64,000 bases of DNA from Ponticoccus litoralis (GTDB lineage Bacteria > Pseudomonadota > Alphaproteobacteria > Rhodobacterales > Rhodobacteraceae): positions 1,488,001 through 1,552,000 of the forward strand of contig NZ_JBDNCH010000002.1 in assembly GCF_039769985.1 (NCBI RefSeq), given 5' to 3'. The notes under the pieces were generated by a model. It ran no database searches, was not told where the DNA came from, and saw only the letters and a list, made by a program, of their open reading frames with translations. Position 1 is the stretch's first letter. Each line of letters starts with the position of its first letter. Both the position numbers and the translations under genes were made by a program. This document shows positions 21,827-29,817 of the stretch, piece after piece.

Positions 21827-22282
21827 TCATGCCTTGTTGTATTTCGCGTCGACGTCGTTGATCGCCTGCACGTTGCCCGCCGAGCGGCCCTCGGGGTCGA
21901 AAGCGGTCGACAGGAAGGCCTCTGCGATGTCCTTCGCCAGCTCTGCCCCGATCACCCGCGCACCCATGGTGATGATCTGCGCATTGTTCGAGGTGGATGC
22001 CTTGGCGGCGGAATAGGTGTCGTGGCACTGCGCGGCGCGGATGCCGGGGATCTTGTTGGCCGACATGGCGACCCCGATGCCGGTGCCGCAGACAAGGATG
22101 GCGCGGTCGTATTCACCGGCCAGAACGGCGCTGGCCACGCGGTCCGAGAGGTTGGCGTAGAAGGCATCGGGGCCCGCATCGGTGCGCGAGATTTCCGACA
22201 CCTCGTATTTGGCGCCAAGGTGGTCGGCGAGCGTCTTGGCCAGGCCTTCGCCTGCGCTGTCTCCGGCGATTGCGACTTTCAT
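21827..22282 (-). CDS. eryI: RpiB-type isomerase EryI (D-erythrose-4-phosphate isomerase)
   Basis: Ribose-5-phosphate isomerase B family, 151 residues. In Brucella EryI interconverts D-erythrulose 4-phosphate and D-erythrose 4-phosphate. It begins MKVAIAGDSAGEGLAKTLAD, with the catalytic cysteine in LVCGTGIGVAMSANK and the phosphate-contact HDTYSA region. The start at 22282 has AAAGGA upstream and lies four bases after eryH. Pairing with a TpiA-like gene in a tetritol locus supports EryI over a housekeeping RpiB. Confidence 0.85.
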   Translation of the reverse strand: MKVAIAGDSAGEGLAKTLADHLGAKYEVSEISRTDAGPDAFYANLSDRVASAVLAGEYDRAILVCGTGIGVAMSANKIPGIRAAQCHDTYSAAKASTSNNAQIITMGARVIGAELAKDIAEAFLSTAFDPEGRSAGNVQAINDVDAKYNKA

Positions 22283-22286
22283 GGTG

Positions 22287-23054
22287 TTATCCTTTCAGGG
22301 TTGCGGCGCATTTGGCGAGGATGTCGAGGTAGCCCTCGACGCTCCAGGCGGAACGCCCGATGAACAGCCCGTCGATATGCGGGCATTGAATCAGCTCCTC
22401 GCAGTTGCCCGGGTTGACCGAGCCGCCGTAGAGGCAGGGGATGCGGCGGCCCAGAACCTCCTCGGCCACGGCGATGATCTCGGCCTGCCGCGCATCGGCA
22501 TAATCCGAGGTGGCGGGGATGCCGTTTTCGCCGATGGCCCAGACGGGCTCATAGGCCAGCAGGATCTCGGCGCCCTTCTGACCGTCCGACAGCTTGCCCA
22601 GGGCGCCGCGCACCTGCTGGGCCAGCACCTCTTGCGCGCGACCGGATTCGCGCTCTTGCAGCGTCTCGCCGATGCAGATCAGCGGGATCAGCCCGTGGCG
22701 CACGGCGCTTTCGGTCTTCAGGCCCACCGTCTCGTCGGTCTCGCCGAAATGCTCGCGCCGTTCCGAATGGCCAAGCTCGACGATATCCAGCCCGCAATCG
22801 ACCAGCATCGGGGCCGAGACCTCGCCCGTCCATGCGCCCGCATCAGCCCAGTGCATGTTCTGCGCGCCGACCTTGACCGAGGCGCCCGAAAGCATCGCGG
22901 CCACTTCGCGCACGGCGGTGAAGGGCGGGATCACGAAGCGCTGGATGCGCGGGTCGCGGGTGTCATCCGCCGCCGCCAGACCCTGTGCGAAGGCCTGCGC
23001 CTCGGCCAGCGTCTTGTTCATCTTCCAGCTTGTGCCGATCCAGAATTGGCTCAT
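22287..23054 (-). CDS. eryH: TpiA-like isomerase EryH (3-tetrulose-4-phosphate isomerase)
   Basis: Triosephosphate isomerase fold, 255 residues. In Brucella EryH converts L-erythrulose phosphate to D-erythrulose 4-phosphate. Catalytic positions are visible: Asn/Lys in SWKMNKT, His in ELGHSERREHFGE and Glu in LAYEPVWAIG. Its ATG overlaps the stop of the DeoR gene and it is followed closely by eryI, so regulator, eryH and eryI form one operon. A housekeeping TpiA is possible from sequence alone, but the context points to tetrulose phosphate. Confidence 0.85.
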   Translation of the reverse strand: MSQFWIGTSWKMNKTLAEAQAFAQGLAAADDTRDPRIQRFVIPPFTAVREVAAMLSGASVKVGAQNMHWADAGAWTGEVSAPMLVDCGLDIVELGHSERREHFGETDETVGLKTESAVRHGLIPLICIGETLQERESGRAQEVLAQQVRGALGKLSDGQKGAEILLAYEPVWAIGENGIPATSDYADARQAEIIAVAEEVLGRRIPCLYGGSVNPGNCEELIQCPHIDGLFIGRSAWSVEGYLDILAKCAATLKG

Positions 23055-23826
23055 GCGGCTTGGTCCTTGTCTGCGAGGGTCAGGGTCAGCCCGGCCCGCG
23101 CCAGGGCGTCGAGGGTGTCGCGGGCGGGGGCGCGGTCGGTGATGATGTGGTCGAACTCGTCCAGCCCCGCCAGCCGGTGCAGCGCGGCATGGCCGAAGCG
23201 CGCGTGGTTCACCAGCAGGACGCGCGTCGCGGCGGCATCGATCATGGCGCGCTTCACCCGCAGCACGTCGTCGTCCATGTGAAAGACCTCAAGGCCGGAC
23301 ACGGTCGGCGAAGAGATAAAGCAGATGTCGGCGCGCAGCCGGGCGATGGCATCCTCGGCCACCTTGCCGAGGTAGGCGTTGAACTTCGCCGAATAGGTGC
23401 CCCCCAGCGCGATCAGCGTGATCCCCGCCTCGCCGCGCAGCGCGTCCAGCACGGCGGCGTTGTTGGTGATCACCGTCAGCGGGCGCCGCGCCACGCACAT
23501 GCGCCCGAGGATCGCGGCCATGGAGCCGTCGTTGATCATCACCGTCATGCCGGGTTCGATCAGCGCCAGCGCGGCCTCGGCCATGGCGGTCTTGGCGGGC
23601 TCGCCCTGCCGCTCGCGCAGGCGGAAGTCGCTTTCGAAACGGGTGCCCGAGGCGATGGTCGCCCCGCCCCGGATCTTGCGCAGAAGCCCCCGCCCTCCAG
23701 CTCGTCGAGGTCGCGGTGAATGGTCATGCGGGACACGGCGAAGCGGTCGGCGAGGGCGTCAAGCTCCACCTCTCCGTCAGAGACCAGCAGGTCCATGATC
23801 GCCTGTTGTCGGTCGTCGCGTTTCAC
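23051..23826 (-). CDS. DeoR-family transcriptional regulator (frameshifted)
   Basis: Sugar-phosphate-responsive repressor. The N-terminal helix-turn-helix reads VELDALADRFAVSRMTIHRDLDELE, followed by a DeoR C-terminal sensor domain (INDGSMAAILGRM, ITNNAAVLDAL, GGTYSAKFNAYLG). The frame breaks at 23687-23691: a five-base G run needs six to give LEGGGLLRKIRGGATIASG. The corrected length is about 258 residues. The GTG at 23826 has AAGGAGG upstream. It heads the minus-strand operon with eryH and eryI and faces the bisphosphatase gene. Confidence 0.87.
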
Positions 23827-23855
23827 CGGGGATCCTCCTTGAGCGCTAACATTGC

Positions 23856-23906
23856 AGATCACAAAGGTAACGTCAATTATGTGATCTTGTGATTTTTTGT
23901 TGTGAT
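23856..23906. promoter_or_regulatory. Putative DeoR operator region
   Basis: AGATCACA (23856-23863) and TGTGATCT (23880-23887) form a perfect 8-bp inverted repeat. TGTGAT occurs three times on the plus strand, at 23880, 23888 and 23901. The block is AT-rich and sits between the divergent deoR and fbp genes, so one regulator could control both directions. Confidence 0.55.
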
Positions 23907-23951
23907 GCACGGAGGCGCGCGTTATCGCTGCCTCAAACACGGAGGACACCC

Positions 23952-24938
23952 ATGGATACGCCACTGGCTTGCGCGGAGGACGCGCCGATCACGGCCCCGG
24001 TTCTGGCCCAGCACCTGCAACAGCAGGGGACCGAACGCGAGCTGGCGCGCCTGATCGAGGCGATTGCCGAGGGCAGCGTCGCGGTGGCCCTGCGGCTGGC
24101 ACAGGGGCGCCTGACCGGCGACCCGACCGCCGTGGTGGGCGTCAACGACTCGGGTGACAAGCAGAAGGCGCTGGACATGGCGGCGCATGACCACTTCCTT
24201 GCGCTGTTCCGGGGCCTGTCCGTGCGCAACGTGCTGTCGGAAGAGGCCGACGCGGTCGAGACCCTGAACCCCGAGGGCCAATACGACATCGCCATGGACC
24301 CGATCGACGGCTCGGGCAGCATCGGCATCGGGGCGCCCCTTGGCGCGCTGTTCGCGATCTTCCCGGCGGGCGAGACCTTCCTGCGCAGGGGCCGCGAGAT
24401 GGTGGCCGCCTGCTACGTGTCCTTCGGGCACAGCGTCGATTTCGGGTTCTCGACGGGCCGGGGCGTGGCGATTGCCGCGCTCGACCCGGTCAGCGGCATG
24501 TACCACGTCGACGCGCCCGATGTGCGGGTGAAGCCCGAGACCGCGACCGTGGCCTTCAACGCCTCGAACCACCGCCGCTGGCCCGGGCCGCTGCGCGGCT
24601 ACATCGACGGGCTGATCGCGGGCAAGGACGGGCCGCGCGGCAAGGATTTCAACATGCGCTGGATCGCGGCGGCGGTGGGCGACCTGCACCGCATCCTGCG
24701 GCAGGGCGGCGTCTTCATGTACCCCGCCGACACGCGCCCCGCCTATACAGAAGGCTTCCTGCGCCTCGCCTACGAGGCCTTCCCCATCGCCTATCTGATC
24801 GAGCAGGCGGGCGGCATCGCCTCGGACGGCGCTGGCCCGATCCTCGACCGCGTGCCGGAGCACCTGCACGACCGCACCCCGCTTTATTTCGGCAGCAGCG
24901 GCGAGATGACCGCCCTGCTCGACACCCTCAACCGCTAG
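23952..24938 (+). CDS. fbp: Class I fructose-1,6-bisphosphatase (CbbF-like, possible sedoheptulose bisphosphatase)
   Basis: Removes the C1 phosphate of fructose 1,6-bisphosphate; bacterial CbbF enzymes also act on sedoheptulose 1,7-bisphosphate. Metal-site motifs are VLSEEADA and MDPIDGSGSIGIGAP. The class I C-terminus is clear: RLAYEAFPIAYLIEQAGG and HDRTPLYFGS. It is 328 residues with ACGGAGG before the ATG. Eight bases separate it from fba, making a two-gene plus-strand operon facing the deoR-eryH-eryI operon. This context suggests it handles erythrose-4-phosphate-derived heptulose bisphosphate as well as, or instead of, general gluconeogenesis. Confidence 0.9.
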   Translation: MDTPLACAEDAPITAPVLAQHLQQQGTERELARLIEAIAEGSVAVALRLAQGRLTGDPTAVVGVNDSGDKQKALDMAAHDHFLALFRGLSVRNVLSEEADAVETLNPEGQYDIAMDPIDGSGSIGIGAPLGALFAIFPAGETFLRRGREMVAACYVSFGHSVDFGFSTGRGVAIAALDPVSGMYHVDAPDVRVKPETATVAFNASNHRRWPGPLRGYIDGLIAGKDGPRGKDFNMRWIAAAVGDLHRILRQGGVFMYPADTRPAYTEGFLRLAYEAFPIAYLIEQAGGIASDGAGPILDRVPEHLHDRTPLYFGSSGEMTALLDTLNR

Positions 24939-24946
24939 GAGGCCCC

Positions 24947-25981
24947 ATGGCCCGCATCACCCTTCGCCAGCTTCTGGATCACGCCGCAGAGAACGGCTAT
25001 GCCGTGCCCGCCTTCAACATGTCGAACATGGAGCAGGGTCTGGCCATCATGGCCGCCGCCGACCGCACCGGCGCGCCGGTGATCCTGCAGGCCAGCCGCG
25101 GCGCGCGCGCCTATGCCAACGACGTGGTGCTGGCCAAGCTGATCGACGCGCTGGTCGAGATCTACCCGCATATCCCCGTCTGCATGCACCTCGACCACGG
25201 CAACAACCTTGCGACCTGCGTGACGGCGATCCAGCACGGCTTTACCTCTGTGATGATGGACGGCTCGCTGAAGGAAGACGGCAGCACCCCCGCCGACTAC
25301 GCCTACAACGTCGCGGTGACCAAGGCGGTTGTGGACATGGCCCATGCGGCTGGCGTCTCGGTCGAGGGGGAGCTGGGCGTTCTGGGCTCGCTCGAGACCG
25401 GCATGGGCGACCAGGAGGACGGCCATGGCGCGACGGAAAAGCTGTCGCACGACCAGCTTCTGACCGACCCCGAAGAGGCAGAGCGTTTCGTGGCCGAAAC
25501 CGGCGTTGACGCGCTGGCGGTGGCCATGGGCACCTCGCACGGGGCGTATAAATTCTCTCGCCAGCCGGATGGCGACGTGCTGGCGATGGAGGTGATCGAG
25601 GCGATCCACAAGCGGCTGCCCAACACGCACCTCGTCATGCATGGCTCGTCCTCGGTGCCGGAAGAGCTGCGGCTGCTGATCAACGAATTCGGCGGCGACA
25701 TCAAACCGACATGGGGTGTGCCGCTGGAGGAGATCCGGCGCGGCATCCAGCACGGCGTGCGCAAGGTGAACATCGACACCGACCTGCGGCTGGCCGCGAC
25801 CTCGGCGATCCGCAAGACGCTGGTCTCGGCCCCCGCCGAGTTCGACCCGCGCAAGTACCTGAAGCCCGCGATGGACGCGATGGCGGCCCAGTGCATCGAG
25901 AAGTTCGAGGCCTTCGGCACCGCCGGTCAGGCCGAGAAGATCCGCGTGCGCTCTCTGGCCACCATGGCCGCCGCCTACTGA
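24947..25981 (+). CDS. fba: Class II fructose-bisphosphate aldolase (CbbA-like)
   Basis: Zinc-dependent aldolase, 344 residues. It condenses DHAP with glyceraldehyde 3-phosphate and, in the Calvin-cycle type, with erythrose 4-phosphate to give sedoheptulose 1,7-bisphosphate. Zinc and active-site motifs are VCMHLDHGNN, VEGELGVLGSLETGMGDQED, HGAYKF, VMHGSSSVPEE and KVNIDTDLRLA. AGGAGG precedes the ATG. It follows fbp and ends at a strong terminator. Its two potential substrates are both products of enzymes encoded on either side. Confidence 0.93.
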   Translation: MARITLRQLLDHAAENGYAVPAFNMSNMEQGLAIMAAADRTGAPVILQASRGARAYANDVVLAKLIDALVEIYPHIPVCMHLDHGNNLATCVTAIQHGFTSVMMDGSLKEDGSTPADYAYNVAVTKAVVDMAHAAGVSVEGELGVLGSLETGMGDQEDGHGATEKLSHDQLLTDPEEAERFVAETGVDALAVAMGTSHGAYKFSRQPDGDVLAMEVIEAIHKRLPNTHLVMHGSSSVPEELRLLINEFGGDIKPTWGVPLEEIRRGIQHGVRKVNIDTDLRLAATSAIRKTLVSAPAEFDPRKYLKPAMDAMAAQCIEKFEAFGTAGQAEKIRVRSLATMAAAY

Positions 25982-25989
25982 CCCCACAG

Positions 25990-26019
25990 GCGCGCCGCCG
26001 ACCGAGGCGGCGCGCTTTC
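25990..26019 (+). terminator. Rho-independent terminator after fba
   Basis: GCGCGCCGCC and GGCGGCGCGC form a perfect 10-bp stem with a 6-base loop, followed by TTTCTT. It starts nine bases after the fba stop. Confidence 0.85.
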
Positions 26020-26268
26020 TTGCTTGCCGAAGAGTGCGTCCTCCTTGCCGGACGATGCACCTTCAACGCCGGGGAATGCCTCCACAACACCGCAGAGCGC
26101 ACCCGCGATGCAAGAGAAGGCACGCTCGATAGCGGAATGTCTGTGCTCGATGGTGGAGGCTGCGCCCCCAACGCCAAAGGGTGCGTGCCTGATGAGGGAG
26201 AGTGCGCGCTTGGTGGCAAGGGCTGCATCCGCGTTGCCAGGGGATGCCCCCTTCATGCGCGCCGGACA
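26017..26268. repeat. Degenerate tandem array of about twelve 21-bp units
   Basis: From 26038 to 26268 the sequence divides exactly into eleven 21-base units with no indel, plus a partial unit at 26017-26037. The most conserved columns are C at 4 and 6, ATG(C) at 8-11, G at 14 and 16, and TGC at 19-21, so ATGC and TGC recur about ten bases apart. Read in one plus frame the units give seven-residue peptides such as TFNAGEC, VLDGGGC, APNAKGC and VPDEGEC. Open heptad-like frames also exist on the minus strand (start at 26256). No ribosome site or credible start was found. It fills most of the 358-base gap between convergent fba and eryD. Confidence 0.8.
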
Positions 26269-26339
26269 GGGCGCACCAAGGCCTTGGCGCCTGCGGCAGG
26301 GTCGGCGCTTGACCGGCCCCTGCGCCCCCGCCCCTGCGA

Positions 26340-27293
26340 TCAGTCCAGCAGCGCCCGCGCGGTCTTTTCGTCGGTGATCAGCCCGGAGAGCCTCCGGCTG
26401 TTCAGCACCGCGCGCAGCGGCTCGACCTTCTCCGGCCCACCGGCCAGCGCCACGATCCGGTCCTCGCGCCGTTCGCGCAGCGACACCGCCACGGTGCGCG
26501 CCGTCAGCGGCGTGGCGATATAGCCGCCATCGCGGTCGAAGAAATGGCCCAGCATCTCGCCCACGCCCCCGGTCGAGGAAATCGCCTCGATCTCCGACGG
26601 CTCGATCAGGCCAGAGACCACAAGCTGCGCCTGCTTGTCCGCCGATCCCACGCCCACCAGCTTCAGCGGCGCGCTTTCGGCCAGCTGCATGACCTCGGAC
26701 ACGCCGCGCTGGGACAAGAGCACCTCGCGGTCCTCGCAGGAATTGGCGAAGAAGGGCACCGGCATCACGTAGGCCCGCGCGCCGGTGCGCTCCGCCAGCA
26801 GGTGCATCACGTCATGCGGGTTGGCGGCGAAGTTCCGCGTCAGCCCGCCCAGCAGCGAGACGAAGCGCTGATCCGGCAGCGCCATGCGCGGCATCGCCTG
26901 CACGACGGCGGAGAGGCTGCGCCCGTGGCTGATGCCGATGGTGGTCTCTTCGCCGCTTTCCAGCCAGCGTTTCAGCCATGTCGCGCCGGTCAGACCCAGC
27001 GCGCGCAGCGGCATGCCCTCTTCTTCCAGATCCGGGGCGACTTCGCAGGTGTCCAGCCCGTAGCGCGCGCAAAGCGCCTGCTCCAGCTCGATGCACTCGA
27101 CGATATCGCCCTCGATGGAAACCTTGACCGCCCCCTCGGCAACCGCGCGCTGGATCAGCCTGTGCGCCTTGACCGAGGGCACGCCCAGCCGCTTGGCGAC
27201 CTCGGCCTGCCGCAGGCCGCCGACGTAGTGAAGCCATGCGGCACGGATCGCCAGAGACCGCTCGCCATCCACGACGGCTCTGTCCTTTGCCAT
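26340..27293 (-). CDS. eryD: SorC-family regulator EryD
   Basis: Tetritol-responsive regulator of the ery operon, 317 residues. The N-terminal helix-turn-helix (about 15-55) reads YVGGLRQAEVAKRLGVPSVKAHRLIQ, and the rest is the SorC sugar-binding domain (GISHGRSLSAVVQAM, SLLGGLTRNFAANPHDVMHLLAERTGA). The first stretch is split as RQAEVAKRLGVPS and VKAHRLIQ for the two helices. GGGAGG precedes the ATG at 27293. It is the last gene of the minus-strand eryA-B-C-D order known from Brucella and Rhizobium, 82 bases after eryC. Confidence 0.9.
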   Translation of the reverse strand: MAKDRAVVDGERSLAIRAAWLHYVGGLRQAEVAKRLGVPSVKAHRLIQRAVAEGAVKVSIEGDIVECIELEQALCARYGLDTCEVAPDLEEEGMPLRALGLTGATWLKRWLESGEETTIGISHGRSLSAVVQAMPRMALPDQRFVSLLGGLTRNFAANPHDVMHLLAERTGARAYVMPVPFFANSCEDREVLLSQRGVSEVMQLAESAPLKLVGVGSADKQAQLVVSGLIEPSEIEAISSTGGVGEMLGHFFDRDGGYIATPLTARTVAVSLRERREDRIVALAGGPEKVEPLRAVLNSRRLSGLITDEKTARALLD

Positions 27294-27375
27294 ATGCCTT
27301 CCTCCCCTCGGCGGGCGGTCACGCCGCCTTGCCGTCTTTTATTACGCTCTCTGGCTTATCGTCCATTGCCAAGGC

Positions 27376-28308
27376 TCAGACCTTCAGATCATCCGCGCCG
27401 CTGTCGATATGCGGCGCCCAGAAGGCCACGCTTTCAGCGATCTGTTCGATCACCTGCCGGTCATTGGGCTCACGCTCCTTGAAGCTGAGTTCGAGACAGA
27501 TCTCGTTGTCCACCGCCCCGCCCTCGGCAAAGGCCTTCAGCAGCGGTTCCGGCTGGATCGCGCCCTTTTCGTTGAACTGCTTGGTAAAGGGCCGGTGGCC
27601 GGACTTGTCCATCATCGACTGCTTGATGTGGATGATCGGGCTGACCTTGGGCACCGCCCGCGCCCAGGCATAGGGGTCGGTGTCGTCGGGGTTGGGGCTG
27701 GTCACGTCGCCGTGGTCGATATCGGCCATCATCCACATCGGCACGGCCATGTCGGCAGCGGTCAGGCGGTCCTGCAGCTTCATGCATTCCGCGATCGTTT
27801 CGCCGAACTCTCGGCCCACGCTCATCGGCTCCCAGTAGACGTACTGCAATCCGGCAGCCTTGGCGTGCTCGGCCACCTCGGCCCAGCAGTCGATGGCGAT
27901 CTGGATCAGCTCTTCGCGGCGAGCCGGGTCGTCGTAGTCGCGGTAGGTGAAGATCGCGAACTGCGTGCCCACCGAGACGCCGCCAAGGTCGGCGGTGATG
28001 TCGGCGAAACTCTTGAACCAGTCGACGTAGTAGCGCCGCACGTCCGCGTCCGGGTGGCCGAAGTGGTTGAGCCGCCCGTAGGGCCCCGTCATGCCCGAGG
28101 TCACGCGGGCGCCGGTGCGCTGCAGGGCGCGGTCCATCTGGCGGGTCAGGCGGCGGATCACCGGCGCGGGCCACGAGGGGTTGATGAACTCATGCGTCAG
28201 CTGGATGTCGCGGATGCGGATGTCGCGGGCGATGGCGTCGATCAGGTCGTCGGGATCGGCGTAGCGGTTCACCAGCGGGTTGGTGTTGAGCGAAAGTGTC
28301 AGAGCCAT
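27376..28308 (-). CDS. eryC: L-erythrulose-1-phosphate epimerase/isomerase EryC
   Basis: Xylose-isomerase-like TIM-barrel protein, 310 residues. In the Brucella pathway EryC acts on the 3-keto-erythritol phosphate made by EryB and yields the EryH substrate. The start MALTLSLNTNPLVNRYAD and the metal-site segments YVYWEPMSVGREFGE, MMADIDHGD and ICLELSFKERE are visible. The ATG overlaps the eryB stop as ATGA. No frameshift was found. Confidence 0.9.
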   Translation of the reverse strand: MALTLSLNTNPLVNRYADPDDLIDAIARDIRIRDIQLTHEFINPSWPAPVIRRLTRQMDRALQRTGARVTSGMTGPYGRLNHFGHPDADVRRYYVDWFKSFADITADLGGVSVGTQFAIFTYRDYDDPARREELIQIAIDCWAEVAEHAKAAGLQYVYWEPMSVGREFGETIAECMKLQDRLTAADMAVPMWMMADIDHGDVTSPNPDDTDPYAWARAVPKVSPIIHIKQSMMDKSGHRPFTKQFNEKGAIQPEPLLKAFAEGGAVDNEICLELSFKEREPNDRQVIEQIAESVAFWAPHIDSGADDLKV

Positions 28309-29817
28309 CACGCCGCCTCCGCCCTTGTGTCGAACCAGTCGGTGAAGGCGCGCTGCTGGTCCTCGGTCAGGTGCAGCCGGTGCTTGGTGCGGCGCCAGAG
28401 GATATCCTCGGCGGTCTGCGCCCATTCGTAATCCACCAGATAGCGCACCTCGGCCTCGTAAAGCTGCCCGCCGAAGTGGCGGCCCAGCCCGTCCAAGGAC
28501 CTCGCCTCGCCCGCGATCTGCCGCACGCGGCTGCCGTAGCAACGCCCGTAGTGGCGGCGCAATTCGCGCGGCATCCAGGGGTAGTCACGCTTCATCGTAT
28601 TGCGGAACTGCTCGTAATCGGCGTTTTCGAGGTCGCCGCCCGGCAGCGGCGCATCCTCTGTCCAGTCCTTGCCCATCTGCGGGAAGAAGCGGTCCAGCTT
28701 GTGCATGCCCCGCTCTGCCAGCTCGCGGAAGGTGGTGATCTTGCCGCCGAAGATGTTCAGCAGCGGCGCGCCGCCGGTCTCGTCCACGTCGAAGACATAG
28801 TCCCGCGTCACCGCAGAGGGGTTGCCCTGCCCGTCGTCGAACAGCGGCCGCACGCCCGAGAAGGTGGTTTCCACGTCCTCGCGGGTCAGCTCTTCCTTGA
28901 AGTAGCGGTTCACGGCGTCCAGCAGGTACTGGATTTCGCTCTCGTCCGCCGTCACCTCCTCGGCGCGGCCCTCGTAGGCGATGTCGGTGGTGCCGATCAG
29001 CGCCTTGTCGCGCTCGTAGGGGTTGATGAAGATCACCCGCTTGTCGTGGTTCTGCACAAGATAGGCGTTCTCGCCCTTCCAGAACTTCGGCACGATGATG
29101 TGGCTGCCCTTGACCAGCCGCACATTGCGCGCGCTGTTCGACCCTGCGACGCGGGTCACCACATCCGTCACCCAGTGGACCGGCGGCATTGACCAGAACC
29201 TTGGCCTGGAACTCCTGCGTCTCGCCGGTGACAGAGTTGCACGTGGTGACGTGCCAGACACCACCCTCGCGCCGCGCCGAGATGCAGGGCGAGCGGGTCA
29301 GCACCGTGGCGCCGCGCTCTGCCGCATCGACGGCGTTCAGCACCACCAGCCGCGCATCGTCCACCCAGCAGTCGGAATACTCGAAGCCCCGGGTATACTG
29401 GTCCTTGATCGCCGCGCCCTCGGGATCGCGCCGCAGGTCCAGCGTGCGGGTGCCGGGCAGCTTCTTGCGCCCGCCGAGGTGGTCGTAAAGGAACAGCCCC
29501 AGCCGCACCAGCCAGGCGGGCCGGTCCTGCGGGCTGTGCGGCAGGACGAAGCGCATCGGCCAGATGATGTGCGGGGCGTTCTTCATCAGCACTTCGCGCT
29601 CGATCAGCGCCTCGCGGACCAGCCGGAACTCGTAGTATTCGAGGTAACGCAGCCCGCCGTGCACCAGCTTGCCCGACCGGGACGAGGTGCCCTCGGCCAG
29701 ATCGTCCTTTTCGGCCAGCACGACCGACAGGCCCCGCCCCGCCGCGTCGCGCGCGATGCCCGCGCCGTTGATGCCGCCGCCGATGACGAAGAGATCGACC
29801 TTGGGGATATCCGTCAT
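28308..29817 (-). CDS. eryB: Erythritol-phosphate dehydrogenase EryB (frameshifted)
   Basis: GlpD-family FAD enzyme oxidising erythritol 4-phosphate to 3-keto-erythritol 4-phosphate and passing electrons to the quinone pool. The N-terminus has VDLFVIGGGINGAGIARDAA and SRSGKLVHGGLRYLEY; the C-terminal half has KGSHIIVPKFWKGENAYLVQ split around KGSHIIVP and LLNIFGGKITTFRELAE. The frame breaks at 29174-29176: CCACTGG corrected to CCCTGG gives VLVNAAGPWVTDVVTRVAG. The corrected length is about 502 residues. The ATG overlaps the eryA stop. Confidence 0.9.

Noticed and set aside
23952..24938. Class II (GlpX) bisphosphatase
   Set aside because: DPIDGS followed by RLAYEAFPIAYLIEQAGG and HDRTPLYFGS identify the class I family.
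26017..26268. CRISPR array for the 21-bp repeat
   Set aside because: There are no identical repeats alternating with unique spacers, unit length is too short, and no cas genes are nearby.
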